Positions 53,952 through 62,235 of a stretch of DNA of 64,000 nt are shown in pieces. Location: contig NZ_QNRK01000012.1 of assembly GCF_003315135.1 (NCBI RefSeq), positions 103,007-167,006 on the forward strand. Direction: 5' to 3'. The position numbers and the translations under genes were made by a program. The notes under the pieces were generated by a model. The model worked only from the letters and a program-made list of their open reading frames with translations, was not told the DNA's origin and ran no database searches. The stretch is from Roseiarcus fermentans (lineage in GTDB: Bacteria; Pseudomonadota; Alphaproteobacteria; Rhizobiales; Beijerinckiaceae). Each line of letters opens with the position of its first letter. The stretch's first letter is position 1.

Positions 53952-54622
53952 GATTGGGTGCTCCTCAGGCTCGCCTCCGGAGCCGCCGCCAGCACAGGCT
54001 GCAAGTCGGGCGAAGCGGCCGAAAACGCGTCCAGCAATTCGGGCTTCACGCGGCGGATCAGATAGACGGCGGCGGCGGTCAGCACCGCTTCGATCGCCAT
54101 GACCGGAATGTGGGCGAAGAACACCAGCTTCGCCGCCGGGATGAACTCGTCTCCCGAGAACGAGAGCGCGAGCGCCACGCAACCGGTGGTGAGCGCGATG
54201 GCGAGCGCGCCCCCGACGGCGCCCCAGATCGCCGCGACCTGAGGCGACGAACGGACGACGCCGCGGCGGCACAGGTAGTAGACGATCACCGCCGGCACGG
54301 CGATGTTGGCCGTATTGACGCCGATGACCGTCAACCCGCCGAAGCCGAAGAAGATGGCTTGCAGGAGCAGGGCGACGAACAGCGCCGGAAACGCCGCCCA
54401 GCCGAGCACGATGCCGCAGAGCCCGTTGACGATCAGATGGACGCTCGAAGGTCCGATCGACATGTGCACCAGCGAGGCGCAGAAAAATGTCGCGCTGAGC
54501 ACGCCTGCGGCGGGGATCTTTTCTGGCGGCATCTGGCGCAAGCCGAGCCCGATGCCTGCGACCGTGATCGCGGAGCCGACCGCGATGACCGGCAACGTAA
54601 GGGCGCCGTCGACGATATGCAT
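53948..54622 (-). CDS. cbiM: Cobalt ECF transporter substrate-binding membrane subunit
   Basis: 224 aa. The start MHIVDGAL keeps the essential N-terminal Met-His of CbiM/NikM, where His2 and the main-chain amine bind the metal. About seven helices follow (MSIGPSSVHLIVNGLCGIVL, with SVHL a conserved metal-site His; AIFFGFGGLTVIGVNTANIA). The upstream cobalamin riboswitch argues for cobalt over nickel. It overlaps the NikL-like gene (ATGA). Confidence 0.92.
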   Translation of the reverse strand: MHIVDGALTLPVIAVGSAITVAGIGLGLRQMPPEKIPAAGVLSATFFCASLVHMSIGPSSVHLIVNGLCGIVLGWAAFPALFVALLLQAIFFGFGGLTVIGVNTANIAVPAVIVYYLCRRGVVRSSPQVAAIWGAVGGALAIALTTGCVALALSFSGDEFIPAAKLVFFAHIPVMAIEAVLTAAAVYLIRRVKPELLDAFSAASPDLQPVLAAAPEASLRSTQS

Positions 54623-54644
54623 GACCTGCCTCCTCGGCTGCGCC

Positions 54645-55442
54645 TCACTTGAGATCGTTGGCGTGGATCCAGATGACGGCGTCTTCTTCCTGGTCCTTGT
54701 CCTTGAACTTCTTGTTCGGCCCCGCATCGACCGCCGAGAAGCCCCAGTAGCCCGCCTTCGGGATGCCGAAGGTGAAGACGCCGTTGGAATCGGTGTGGAC
54801 GACCAGCGTGCCGCCTGGCGGCGGGGAGACGGTGGGCTTCTTCGGCGTCAGCGTCGCCAGATCCGGCTCCGCGGCGAGGTACTCGACCTCGATCTCCGTG
54901 TCGGCTGCCGGCTTGCCGTCCGTCAGCACGCGGCCGGAGAATGTCGATCCCGCGACGATCGCCGTCGGCTTGTTCAGCGGTACGATTTCGGTCGGCAGGC
55001 CGACGGGTTGATCCCAATTGGTCGGCGCCTCGCCGAGATTGACATAGGCTTTCGTGATTTGATGGATGAAGTGGTTCTCGGTTGGCTCCCAATAGGGCGC
55101 GGGGTCAAGAACGAAAATGTAGTCTCCAAGCGCACGCACGGGGAATTTGGTCTGCCACGCCGCTGCGGAATTCTCTTTGCCCTTGAAGGTCACCGGCGTC
55201 AGCTTGTCGATGAGGTCGGTCCTCTTGTTGTCTTTGGTGACGACGAAGAACTGGTTTGGCTTCGCCATGTCCATGGCGTGGCCGTTCTCGAACGGATGCC
55301 AGAACAGAAGCAGGATCGGGATCTCGCCCGGCTTCTCGAGATTGGCGTTGGGCGTGTAGATCAGCTGGAAGTGCGCCTCGGCCGGCAGCGCCGCCGCGCC
55401 CGCGATCGCGGCGGCGGCCAACATGGTTTTCAGATGCTTCAA
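54645..55442 (-). CDS. DUF4198/NikK-like periplasmic metal-uptake protein
   Basis: 265 aa from TTG at 55440-55442 (AGGGAGA 8 nt upstream), giving a signal peptide (TMLAAAAIAGAAALPAEAHF). The DUF4198 fold shows in AHFQLIYTPNANLEKPGEIP, PVGLPTEIVPLNKPTAIVAG, FSGRVLTDGKPAADTEIEVE and TDSNGVFTFGIPKAGYWGFS. The mature N terminus AHFQ recalls the His that caps NikK-type proteins. It is the first gene after the riboswitch and probably gathers Co2+ in the periplasm for CbiM. Confidence 0.82.
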   Translation of the reverse strand: MKHLKTMLAAAAIAGAAALPAEAHFQLIYTPNANLEKPGEIPILLLFWHPFENGHAMDMAKPNQFFVVTKDNKRTDLIDKLTPVTFKGKENSAAAWQTKFPVRALGDYIFVLDPAPYWEPTENHFIHQITKAYVNLGEAPTNWDQPVGLPTEIVPLNKPTAIVAGSTFSGRVLTDGKPAADTEIEVEYLAAEPDLATLTPKKPTVSPPPGGTLVVHTDSNGVFTFGIPKAGYWGFSAVDAGPNKKFKDKDQEEDAVIWIHANDLK

Positions 55443-55596
55443 GGTCGTGTCTCCCTCGAACGCCGCTCGAGGCGGCTTCGAATCCGCACAAGGAGACGAC
55501 AGAGAGATGCGGCTCACACGGGTTCATGAGCGCCCGTGATGTTGCACGACGCTCACCCCGGCGCCCAACGACAAACCGTCCGCAGATGCGAACGGG

Positions 55597-55782
55597 CGTG
55601 GCAGGTCTCCTGGCTTGCGGGTCGTCAGATCGCCGATCCTTCCCAGTCCAGTCTGGACCAGTGGCTCAATTCGGCGATCTTCACCGCTCACAGTTGCGGG
55701 GGCAGCCGCGGTATAGTTGCTCAAGCGCAACGCACCGCGTTCCCTTTTAATCCCGTTCCGGGAGCCCGGAACGAGAACCACG
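55597..55782 (-). promoter_or_regulatory. Cobalamin riboswitch upstream of the cobalt-uptake operon (minus strand)
   Basis: On the minus strand, AAAAGGGAACGCGGTG, GGCTGCCCCCGCAACTGTGA, GCGGTGAAG, CCACTGG, GGGAAGGATCGGCG and AAGCCAGGAGACCTGCC appear in order. The stem CGTGG/CCACG (55778-55782 with 55597-55601) closes it. About 150 nt separate it from the TTG start of the DUF4198 gene. It should cut cobalt uptake when adenosylcobalamin is sufficient. Confidence 0.94.
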
Positions 55783-55930
55783 TCACTTGAATACGGGCCA
55801 AGTCCTGCAGTGTAAAGGGGGCGCGGCGACTCGCCGCACTCAATCGAGCAGTTGTGGACTTTCTGCAGATCGGTCGGTGATCTTTGCGGCAAGATCGCAG
55901 GTAGCGAAATCGGCGACTCTGGGGGGCAAA

Positions 55931-56386
55931 ATGCCGAACCGCAGCAGCCGCGTAGCCATCCTGCGGAATGAAAGCGGGTGTGTCCTTTCGGTCCAACTGA
56001 CGTCGTTGCCCGACATCGATCGCGAGAGAAGGACCGCAACCACACTGGAGGTCGCGAAGAGCTACCTCCAGAGGTCGGGGGGCGTCGAGGTTCGCGCAGA
56101 AGCGACGTCTGCGTCGTGCGCCTTTGCGTTTCCCGGCCAGGCTCGGATGCACGGAATCGCGCAACGTCTGAATCAGAAAATCAACGTGGTCCTTACGGCG
56201 CCCCTCGCTCCTCGTGCCGTTGATAAGGCGCTCAGCATCAGTTCGGGAGAGCGTCTGCGCTGGTCCAACGACGGGCGTCTGTTGACTAGAATGCAGCGCG
56301 CGACGCAATCTAGCCGACGTTGGAAGTCGCTGTCCGATGTCGCCGCAAGGGCGATAGTCCCACAGCAGAGAGATCGATATCCGTAG
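55931..56386 (+). CDS. Hypothetical protein, paralog of the gene at 23438 (copy 2)
   Basis: 151 aa from ATG 55931, with a G-run 4 nt upstream and the same Met-Pro start as copy 1. Shared blocks are LPDIDRERR, VLTAPLAPRAVDKALSIS and ERLRW..DGRL. Its C terminus diverges after DGRLLTR and lacks the TIEDWRRKD segment of copy 1, so it may be shortened by an old frameshift. No family recognised. It lies directly outside the cobalt operon riboswitch. Confidence 0.55.
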   Translation: MPNRSSRVAILRNESGCVLSVQLTSLPDIDRERRTATTLEVAKSYLQRSGGVEVRAEATSASCAFAFPGQARMHGIAQRLNQKINVVLTAPLAPRAVDKALSISSGERLRWSNDGRLLTRMQRATQSSRRWKSLSDVAARAIVPQQRDRYP

Positions 56387-56716
56387 TCATCGAGATCGGC
56401 AACACTACGGAATGGTTTCTCCCCAGATCGTAACGTTTCTAAATCGCTGTGATTCCGATGCGTAAAATTGAACGCGTATGCCGCCATTTCATATGGATCA
56501 AAGAGAGATGAGCTTCGGCGTGGATTGAGAGCTCGCCTCGGAATGGTTGATTTAGAAACGTTCTAATTCCAATCTGCGATCCAGCGACAGACTTTTGTTG
56601 ACCGTCCCTGGATTTTGAGTGACGCAGAGTCTGCGGGTTGCTCCAGGCCCGTAAGGTCATCGTCTTCGTCCGGAAGCCCCCGCCGACGAACGATCATGCA
56701 AGGTGGTGCGGGTTCG
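56387..56716. other. Intergenic leader of the efe operon
   Basis: About 330 bases, noticeably richer in A+T than the surroundings. The sequence AACGTTTCTAAATCGCTGTG near 56433 recurs in inverted form as GATTTAGAAACGTT at 56549-56562; the shared 12-bp core AACGTTTCTAAA may be a regulator-binding repeat. No gene is evident. A promoter for efeU is expected here. Confidence 0.45.
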
Positions 56717-57568
56717 ATGTTGGCGCCCTTCTTGATCATGTTGCGCGAGGGAGTCGAGGCGGCCCTCATCGTCGGCATCGTCGCGAGCTACCTCTATCGC
56801 ACCGGTCGGGCGCGATGGATGCCGTATGTCTGGCTCGGCGTGCTGCTGGCGGTCGCCCTGGCGCTGTTCGCCGGCGCGGCGATCCAGATCGCGAGCGCCG
56901 AGTTTCCGCAGAAGGCGCAGGAGGCGTTCGAGGCGGTCATCGGCTTGGTCGCCGTTGGCGTGCTCGTCTCGATGGTGTTCTGGATGCGCCGCGCGGCGCG
57001 TTCGATCCGGGGCGAACTCGAAGGCTCGATCGAGGCCGCCCTCGCCACGTCCGGGGGCGGCTGGGCGCTGATCGGCATGGTGTTCTTCGCTGTCGCTCGC
57101 GAAGGCCTCGAATCCGTGTTCTTTCTGCTCGCGATCTTCCAGCAGAGCGAGGGGGCGGCGGCGCCGCTCGGCGCGCTGCTCGGCCTCGTCGTCGCTGTCG
57201 GCGTCGGCTATGCGATCTTCGTCGGCGGCGTGCGGATCAACCTGCGCCATTTCTTCCGCTGGACGGGGGTTTTCATCCTGGTCGTCGCGGCCGGCCTGCT
57301 CGCCGCTTCGGCGCGCAGTCTGCATGAGGCAGGCCTGTGGAACGGCCTGCAGCAGAGACCGGTCGATCTCAGCGGAATCCTGCCGGATTCGAGCGTCGTG
57401 GGAACGATGCTGGCCGGCGTCTTCAACTATCAGGCGGCGCCGGCTTTGGGCGAAATCCTCGTCTACGTCGGCTTCCTCGCCGTCACCCTGTGGCTCTTCC
57501 TGCGGCCGATGGAAGAGCCGGTCAGCGCGACGGCGCGCGGCGGAGCGCACGGCGATGTCCGCGTCTGA
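56717..57568 (+). CDS. efeU: High-affinity iron permease, FTR1/EfeU family
   Basis: 283 aa from ATG 56717, giving the family start LAPFLIMLREGVEAALIVGI; ATG 56696 would add seven residues. Two REGxE iron-binding motifs are seen, in LREGVEAAL (helix 1) and AREGLESVFF (helix 4). Seven membrane helices are expected. It imports ferrous or ferric iron at the inner membrane. It overlaps efeO by 14 nt. Confidence 0.92.
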   Translation: MLAPFLIMLREGVEAALIVGIVASYLYRTGRARWMPYVWLGVLLAVALALFAGAAIQIASAEFPQKAQEAFEAVIGLVAVGVLVSMVFWMRRAARSIRGELEGSIEAALATSGGGWALIGMVFFAVAREGLESVFFLLAIFQQSEGAAAPLGALLGLVVAVGVGYAIFVGGVRINLRHFFRWTGVFILVVAAGLLAASARSLHEAGLWNGLQQRPVDLSGILPDSSVVGTMLAGVFNYQAAPALGEILVYVGFLAVTLWLFLRPMEEPVSATARGGAHGDVRV

Positions 57569-58745
57569 TCCGAAGGCCGCGCCCGCCGGACCGCCGCGCT
57601 TCATCGGTCTGGCGGTCGCGGGCGCGGCCGTCCTCGTCCTGATCGGCGGCGCGGCCTTCTATCTCGCCGCGCAGCGGGCGCGGCCCGCCGCAGCCGACGC
57701 CTTCCGGGTGACGATCACGGCCCGCGCCTGCGCGCCGAATGCGCTCACCGTTCCGGCCGGACGGCGAAAGTTCGAAGTCGTCAACGCGTCGGACCGCCCG
57801 GTCGAGTGGGAGATCCTCGACGGCGTCATGGTCGTGGCCGAGCAGGAGAACATCGTCCCCGGCCTCAAGGCGACGCTGACGGTCGATCTTCAGCCCGGCG
57901 CGCTGGCGATGACCTGCGGCCTGCTGTCGAACCCGCGCGGGACGCTGACGGTGACGCCGTCCCGGGAATCCGCCGTCGCCGCCGCCTCGGCTCCGACCAT
58001 GCGGGCCTTCCTTGGCCCGCTCGCCGAATATCGGTTCTATCTCGGCATGGCCGCCAGCGCGCTCGACGACGGCGCGCGACGCCTTGCCGACGCGATCCGG
58101 GCCGGCGATGTCGCGGCCGCCCGCACGGCCTACGAGGCGGCGCGCGCGCCCTACAAGCAGCTGGAGACGGTCGTCTATCGCTTTTCCGACCTCGTCGACC
58201 GGATCAACCCGTCGCCCGACTACCTCGCCGGGCGCGAGGCAGACCCAGCCTTCACGGGCTTCCACCGCATCGCCTACGATCTCTATGGCCAGAACGGCGT
58301 CGGCGGGCTTCAGCCCTTCGCCGACCAGCTCGCGGCGGACGCCGCGGACCTCAAGGCGCGCCTGCGCAGCGCCAAGCTCGCGCCGGCCGATCTCGTCGGC
58401 GGCGCTGCGCGGCTCGCGCGCCAACTGGCTTCCGGCCGGATCGCATCCGGCGAGGATTCCTCTTCGAGGACCGACCTCGACGACCTCGACGCCAATCTCG
58501 CGAGCATTGGGAAGATCGTCGAACTCTTCGCGCCCGTCGTCCGCAAGTCCGCGGCCGATGCGGCGGACGGCGCCGAGAGGGCGGTCGCCGGGGCGCAGAG
58601 CGTCCTCGCCGGTCTCCGCGACGGCGACCGGTTCAAGTCATTCGACGCGGTCGACGCCTCGACGCGCGCCGCGCTCGCGGAGACCTTCGGGACGCTCGCG
58701 GACGCGCTCGACAGGCTCGGCGCCGCGGTTGAAGTCCGGAGCTAG
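57555..58745 (+). CDS. efeO: Iron-uptake periplasmic protein EfeO (cupredoxin plus M75 domains)
   Basis: 396 aa. An N-terminal membrane anchor or uncleaved signal (IGLAVAGAAVLVLIGGAAFY) is followed by a cupredoxin domain at about 50-135 (VTITARACAPNALTVPAGRR; VVAEQENIVPGLKATLTVDL) and an M75/imelysin-like domain (FLGPLAEYRFYLGMAASALD; PAFTGFHRIAYDLYGQNGVG). EfeO gathers iron in the periplasm for EfeU. The usual HxxE motif of M75 proteins is replaced by YRFYLGM here, whereas the second EfeO gene keeps HTEKL. Confidence 0.88.
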   Translation: MSASDPKAAPAGPPRFIGLAVAGAAVLVLIGGAAFYLAAQRARPAAADAFRVTITARACAPNALTVPAGRRKFEVVNASDRPVEWEILDGVMVVAEQENIVPGLKATLTVDLQPGALAMTCGLLSNPRGTLTVTPSRESAVAAASAPTMRAFLGPLAEYRFYLGMAASALDDGARRLADAIRAGDVAAARTAYEAARAPYKQLETVVYRFSDLVDRINPSPDYLAGREADPAFTGFHRIAYDLYGQNGVGGLQPFADQLAADAADLKARLRSAKLAPADLVGGAARLARQLASGRIASGEDSSSRTDLDDLDANLASIGKIVELFAPVVRKSAADAADGAERAVAGAQSVLAGLRDGDRFKSFDAVDASTRAALAETFGTLADALDRLGAAVEVRS

Positions 58746-58751
58746 AGGACC

Positions 58752-60059
58752 ATGACGACGACAAAGACGCCATCCTGCCCGTTCGCCGCGAGCCGCCGCG
58801 GCTTTCTCCTCGGCGCCGGCGCGATCGCCGCGGCGGGCGGCGGCGCCGGCGCGGCCATCGCGGCGGAAAGCGAGGCCGCGCGCCCGCAGGTCGCCGACGC
58901 GCCGATTGCGCATTCGGACGCGAGGCGGCGCACGCCGTTCTACGGCGTTCATCAGGCGGGCGTCGTCACACCGCGCCCGGCCTGCGGCATCGTCGCCGCC
59001 TTCGACCTCGTGGCGGCCAACCCCGAGGAATTGCAGACGCTCTTCCGCAAGCTGACCGAGCGGATCGCCTTCCTGACGCAGGGCGGCCGCGCGCCCGACC
59101 GCGATCCGAAACTGCCGCCAGCGGATTCTGGCATTCTGGGTCCGGTCATCGAGCCCGACGAACTCACTGTCACGGTCTCGGTCGGCGATTCGCTCTTTGA
59201 GGACAGAGCGTGGCTGAAGCCGCTCAAGCCGAAGACGCTCATGCGGATGGCCGGGTTTCCGAACGACGCCCTCGTCGCGCGGAGCTGCCACGGCGACGTC
59301 TTGCTGCAATTCTGCGCCAACAGCCAGCCGACCAACATTCACGCTCTCCGCGACATCATCAAGAACACGTCCGATTCGATGGTGCTGCGCTGGCGCCAGG
59401 AAGGCAGCGTCCCGGTCGTCCCGCCGCAGCCGGACGGCAAGTCGGAGAGCGCGCGCAACTTCCTCGGCTTCCGCGACGGATCGGCCAATCCCGACTCCAA
59501 CGACGACGCGCTCATGGAGAAGATCGTCTGGGTCGGCGCCGGCGATCCTGACGAGCCGAAATGGGCGCATGGCGGCAGCTATCAGGTCGTGCGCCTGATC
59601 CGGATGCTGGTCGAGGACTGGGACCGCACCCCGCTCGGCGAGCAGGAGCGCATCTTCGGGCGCGAGAAATGGAGCGGCGCGCCGCTCGGCGTTCTGGGCG
59701 GATCGGAGCACGACATCCCCGACTACGCCGCCGATCCGAAAGGCGACCTGACGCCGCTGACCGCGCATATGCGGCTCGCCAATCCGAGGCGGCCCGAGAC
59801 CGAGGCGAACCTGATCGTACGCCGGGGCTTCAACTTCTCGAATGGCGTGACGAAATCGGGCCACCTCGAAGACGGGCTGCTGTTCCTCTCCTACCAGGCC
59901 GATCTGGCGCAGGGTTTTCTCGCCGTTCAGAGCCGGCTCAACGGCGAGCCGCTCGAAGAATACATCAAGCCGTTCGGCGGCGGCTATTTCTTCGTCCTGC
60001 CGGGCGTTCGCGACGAGAGCGACTATCTCGGCCGCAGCCTGATCGAGGCGATCGCCTGA
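58752..60059 (+). CDS. efeB: Dye-decolourising-type haem peroxidase EfeB
   Basis: 435 aa. The twin-arginine signal SRRGFLLGAGAIAAAGGG sends folded protein to the periplasm. DyP features are the GxxDG motif (GFRDGSANP), a later GGSYQVVRLIRMLVEDW and the C-terminal GLLFLSYQADLAQGF. EfeB works with EfeUO in iron uptake, reportedly by haem processing or oxidation of ferrous iron. It lies 6 nt after efeO. Confidence 0.93.
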   Translation: MTTTKTPSCPFAASRRGFLLGAGAIAAAGGGAGAAIAAESEAARPQVADAPIAHSDARRRTPFYGVHQAGVVTPRPACGIVAAFDLVAANPEELQTLFRKLTERIAFLTQGGRAPDRDPKLPPADSGILGPVIEPDELTVTVSVGDSLFEDRAWLKPLKPKTLMRMAGFPNDALVARSCHGDVLLQFCANSQPTNIHALRDIIKNTSDSMVLRWRQEGSVPVVPPQPDGKSESARNFLGFRDGSANPDSNDDALMEKIVWVGAGDPDEPKWAHGGSYQVVRLIRMLVEDWDRTPLGEQERIFGREKWSGAPLGVLGGSEHDIPDYAADPKGDLTPLTAHMRLANPRRPETEANLIVRRGFNFSNGVTKSGHLEDGLLFLSYQADLAQGFLAVQSRLNGEPLEEYIKPFGGGYFFVLPGVRDESDYLGRSLIEAIA

Positions 60060-60097
60060 ACGCGCGCAGAAATTTCCAACCGGAAGGACAAGCAAGC

Positions 60098-60925
60098 ATG
60101 ACACTCGCAAACCGGCTGAAGATGGGCGCGCTCGCCGCCGCGCTCTGCGCCCCCGGCCTCGCCTGGGCAACTCAGGAAGCGCCGCTCGACCTCGTGCAGC
60201 CGATCGCCGACTACAAGCTCTATGTCGCTGTGCACACGGAGAAGCTCATCGCCGACGCGACGAAATTCGTCGCTGCGATCAAGGCGGGCGACACCAAGAC
60301 GGCGAAGGCCCTCTACGCCCCGACGCGCATGAACTACGAGGCGGTCGAGCCGGTCGCTGAACTGTTCAGCGACCTCGACAGCGCGCTGGATTCGCGCGCC
60401 GACGATCACGAGAAGAAGGAAGAAGATCCTGGCTTCACCGGCTTCCACAGGCTCGAATACGGTCTGTGGGAGAAGAACTCGACGCAGGGCCTGTCCGAGA
60501 CGGCCGACAAGCTCCTCGCCGACGCGAAGGAGCTCCACGCGCGCATCGTCAAGCTGACCTTCCCGCCCGAGAAGGTGGTCGGCGGCGCGGCGGCGCTCAT
60601 GGAGGAGGTGGCGAAGACCAAGATCTCCGGCGAGGAGGATCGCTACAGCCACACCGACCTTTGGGACTTCAAGGCGAATTTCGACGGCTCACAGAAGATC
60701 TTCGTCCTGCTCGAACCGGTGCTCGCGAAAAAGGACCCGGACTTCGTCAAGAAGGTCGCCGAAAATTTCACCGTCGTGGACGCGACACTCGCCAAGTACA
60801 GGACCGCGGAAGGCTACGAGCCATATGACAAGCTGTCCGAGCCCGACCGCACCGTGCTCTCGGCCAAGGTCAACGCGCTCGCCGAGGACCTGTCGACGCT
60901 GCGCGGCAAGCTCGGGCTGAACTGA
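60098..60925 (+). CDS. efeO: Second EfeO-type M75 domain protein
   Basis: 275 aa with a signal peptide (MGALAAALCAPGLAWATQ). It consists of the M75 domain only and has no cupredoxin. The HxxE metal motif is intact (AVHTEKLIADATKF), followed by EDPGFTGFHRLEYGLWEKNS, KISGEEDRYSHTDLWDFKAN and the C-terminal LSTLRGKLGL. Domain-split EfeO (EfeM) proteins occur in many proteobacteria. With the preceding three genes it forms an EfeUOBM operon. The two EfeO proteins may divide metal binding and delivery. Confidence 0.88.
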   Translation: MTLANRLKMGALAAALCAPGLAWATQEAPLDLVQPIADYKLYVAVHTEKLIADATKFVAAIKAGDTKTAKALYAPTRMNYEAVEPVAELFSDLDSALDSRADDHEKKEEDPGFTGFHRLEYGLWEKNSTQGLSETADKLLADAKELHARIVKLTFPPEKVVGGAAALMEEVAKTKISGEEDRYSHTDLWDFKANFDGSQKIFVLLEPVLAKKDPDFVKKVAENFTVVDATLAKYRTAEGYEPYDKLSEPDRTVLSAKVNALAEDLSTLRGKLGLN

Positions 60926-61083
60926 CGCCGCTTCACCGAAACCGGGCGGGACCGATCGCCTCGTCCCGTTCGCCGCGCCGCCGTCTCGATGGATCGCGAA
61001 GACGGCGGCGCCTTTCACGTAGGCTTGGCGTCCAATGAATGCCACGCTGCAAGAGGAGGCGCCCAGTTTCTGTTGGCAGCGAC

Positions 61084-61313
61084 GGGGTCATCGCAGAGGA
61101 TGTTCCAAGTCGTACGCTAAGGATGGAGCGGCCAAAAAACCCCGGCGAATCGAGACTTCGCGTGCATTGATTTTGCAAGTTTTTTTCCGAGCCGCTGCCG
61201 TGTGGCCGGAGACTTTAGTTTTCGGTCGGCAATTTTCGACCTGTCCGCGGCTATCTGAGAAATCAGCGTTTTCGGCTTAGCGTACGATTTGGCACAGATT
61301 CTCCGATGACCCC
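61084..61313. mobile_element. 230-bp Tn3-derived inverted-repeat miniature element (TIME-like)
   Basis: Both ends are 38-bp Tn3-family terminal repeats starting GGGGTCATCG and ending TCGTACGCTAAG, at 61084-61121 and, inverted, 61276-61313. I count 32 of 38 matching positions. The 154-bp interior carries no gene. No 5-bp target duplication is visible (GCGAC left, TGTAT right), so one flank may have been altered, perhaps with the IS66 insertion that begins just to the right. Confidence 0.8.
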
Positions 61314-61409
61314 TGTATGTCCGTAACCCTTCGGCGGCGGCCGCCTTGCTTGCGGGCTGGAGGGTCGCGAAGGGTGTGACCTTAAGGCTGGCGTTAAGGT
61401 CATACAGAG

Positions 61410-61808
61410 ATGGATGGGAAGGTTCTCGGGGTCGAGCGCCGACGGCGGTGGAGCAGGGACGAGAAGGCGCGGATCGTCGAGGAGACGCTGGCGCCGGGCG
61501 CCGTTGTGAGCGACGTCGCGCGGCGGCACGGCGTGTCGCAGAGTCTGCTCTTCACATGGCGAAGGCTGGCGCGCACGGCTGACCCCGCCGGGAGCGTCGG
61601 CTCGATCCTGCTTCCGGTCGAGATCGACGCGATGGCGCCGGCTCCTCTTTCGGAGGCGGCGAGGCCGGCGCGCCAGCCGGCGAATGGACGACGGCCGAAG
61701 CCCGGCGTGATCGAGATCCAGTTCGGGTCCGGGAACCGCGTGCGTGTCGACAGCAACGTCGACGCCGATGCGCTTCGTCGGGTCCTGGGGGTTCTGGGCG
61801 AGCGATGA
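61410..61808 (+). CDS. tnpA: IS66-family TnpA accessory protein
   Basis: 132 aa. An N-terminal HTH (RRRRWSRDEKARIVEETLAP; SDVARRHGVSQSLLFTWRRL) is typical of IS66 OrfA. The C-terminal segment VIEIQFGSGNRVRVDSNVDA and LRRVLGVLG is also standard. A small hairpin GACCTTAA/TTAAGGTC at 61378-61401 precedes the start. It overlaps tnpB by 4 nt. Required for IS66 transposition but not itself the catalyst. Confidence 0.93.
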   Translation: MDGKVLGVERRRRWSRDEKARIVEETLAPGAVVSDVARRHGVSQSLLFTWRRLARTADPAGSVGSILLPVEIDAMAPAPLSEAARPARQPANGRRPKPGVIEIQFGSGNRVRVDSNVDADALRRVLGVLGER

Positions 61809-62152
61809 TTCCGATCCCGAGCGGGGTGCGGGTGTGGATCGCGACGGGCCACACCGACATGCGCCGTGGCATGCAGGGTCTGGCGCTTCAGGTTCAGGAG
61901 CAGTTGAACCGCGACCCGCACTGCGGCGATCTTTACATTTTCAGGGGTCGCCGGGGCGATCTGGCGAAAATCCTTTGGCACGACGGCCTCGGGCTGTCGC
62001 TGTATGCGAAGCGGCTGGACCGCGGGAAGTTCATCTGGCCCACGGCAAAGGAGGGCGTCGTGTCGATTTCGGCCGGGCAGATGGCCTACATGCTCGAAGG
62101 GATCGACTGGCGGAATCCGCAGCTGACGTGGCGGCCGAAGAGCGCGGGCTGA
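61805..62152 (+). CDS. tnpB: IS66-family TnpB (IS66 Orf2-like)
   Basis: 115 aa with the highly conserved TnpB pattern: IPSGVRVWIATGHTDMRRGM, GDLYIFRGRRGDLAKILWHD, GLSLYAKRLDRGKFIWP and a C-terminal LEGIDWRNPQLTWRP. Function in transposition is accessory and poorly defined. Length is normal for the family. Confidence 0.96.
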   Translation: MIPIPSGVRVWIATGHTDMRRGMQGLALQVQEQLNRDPHCGDLYIFRGRRGDLAKILWHDGLGLSLYAKRLDRGKFIWPTAKEGVVSISAGQMAYMLEGIDWRNPQLTWRPKSAG

Positions 62153-62235
62153 GGACGCGGCAAGCGAAGAAAGACATGGGGTCAGACTCATTTTAGGGCG
62201 CCTCGAATCGCTCGATTTGTGATTCCGTGCGTCGC

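Noticed and set aside
61314..61409. Left terminal repeat of IS66
   Set aside because: GTAACCCTTCGGCGG and nearby segments were compared with the sequence after 63888, but no convincing inverted match was found, so IS ends are left open.
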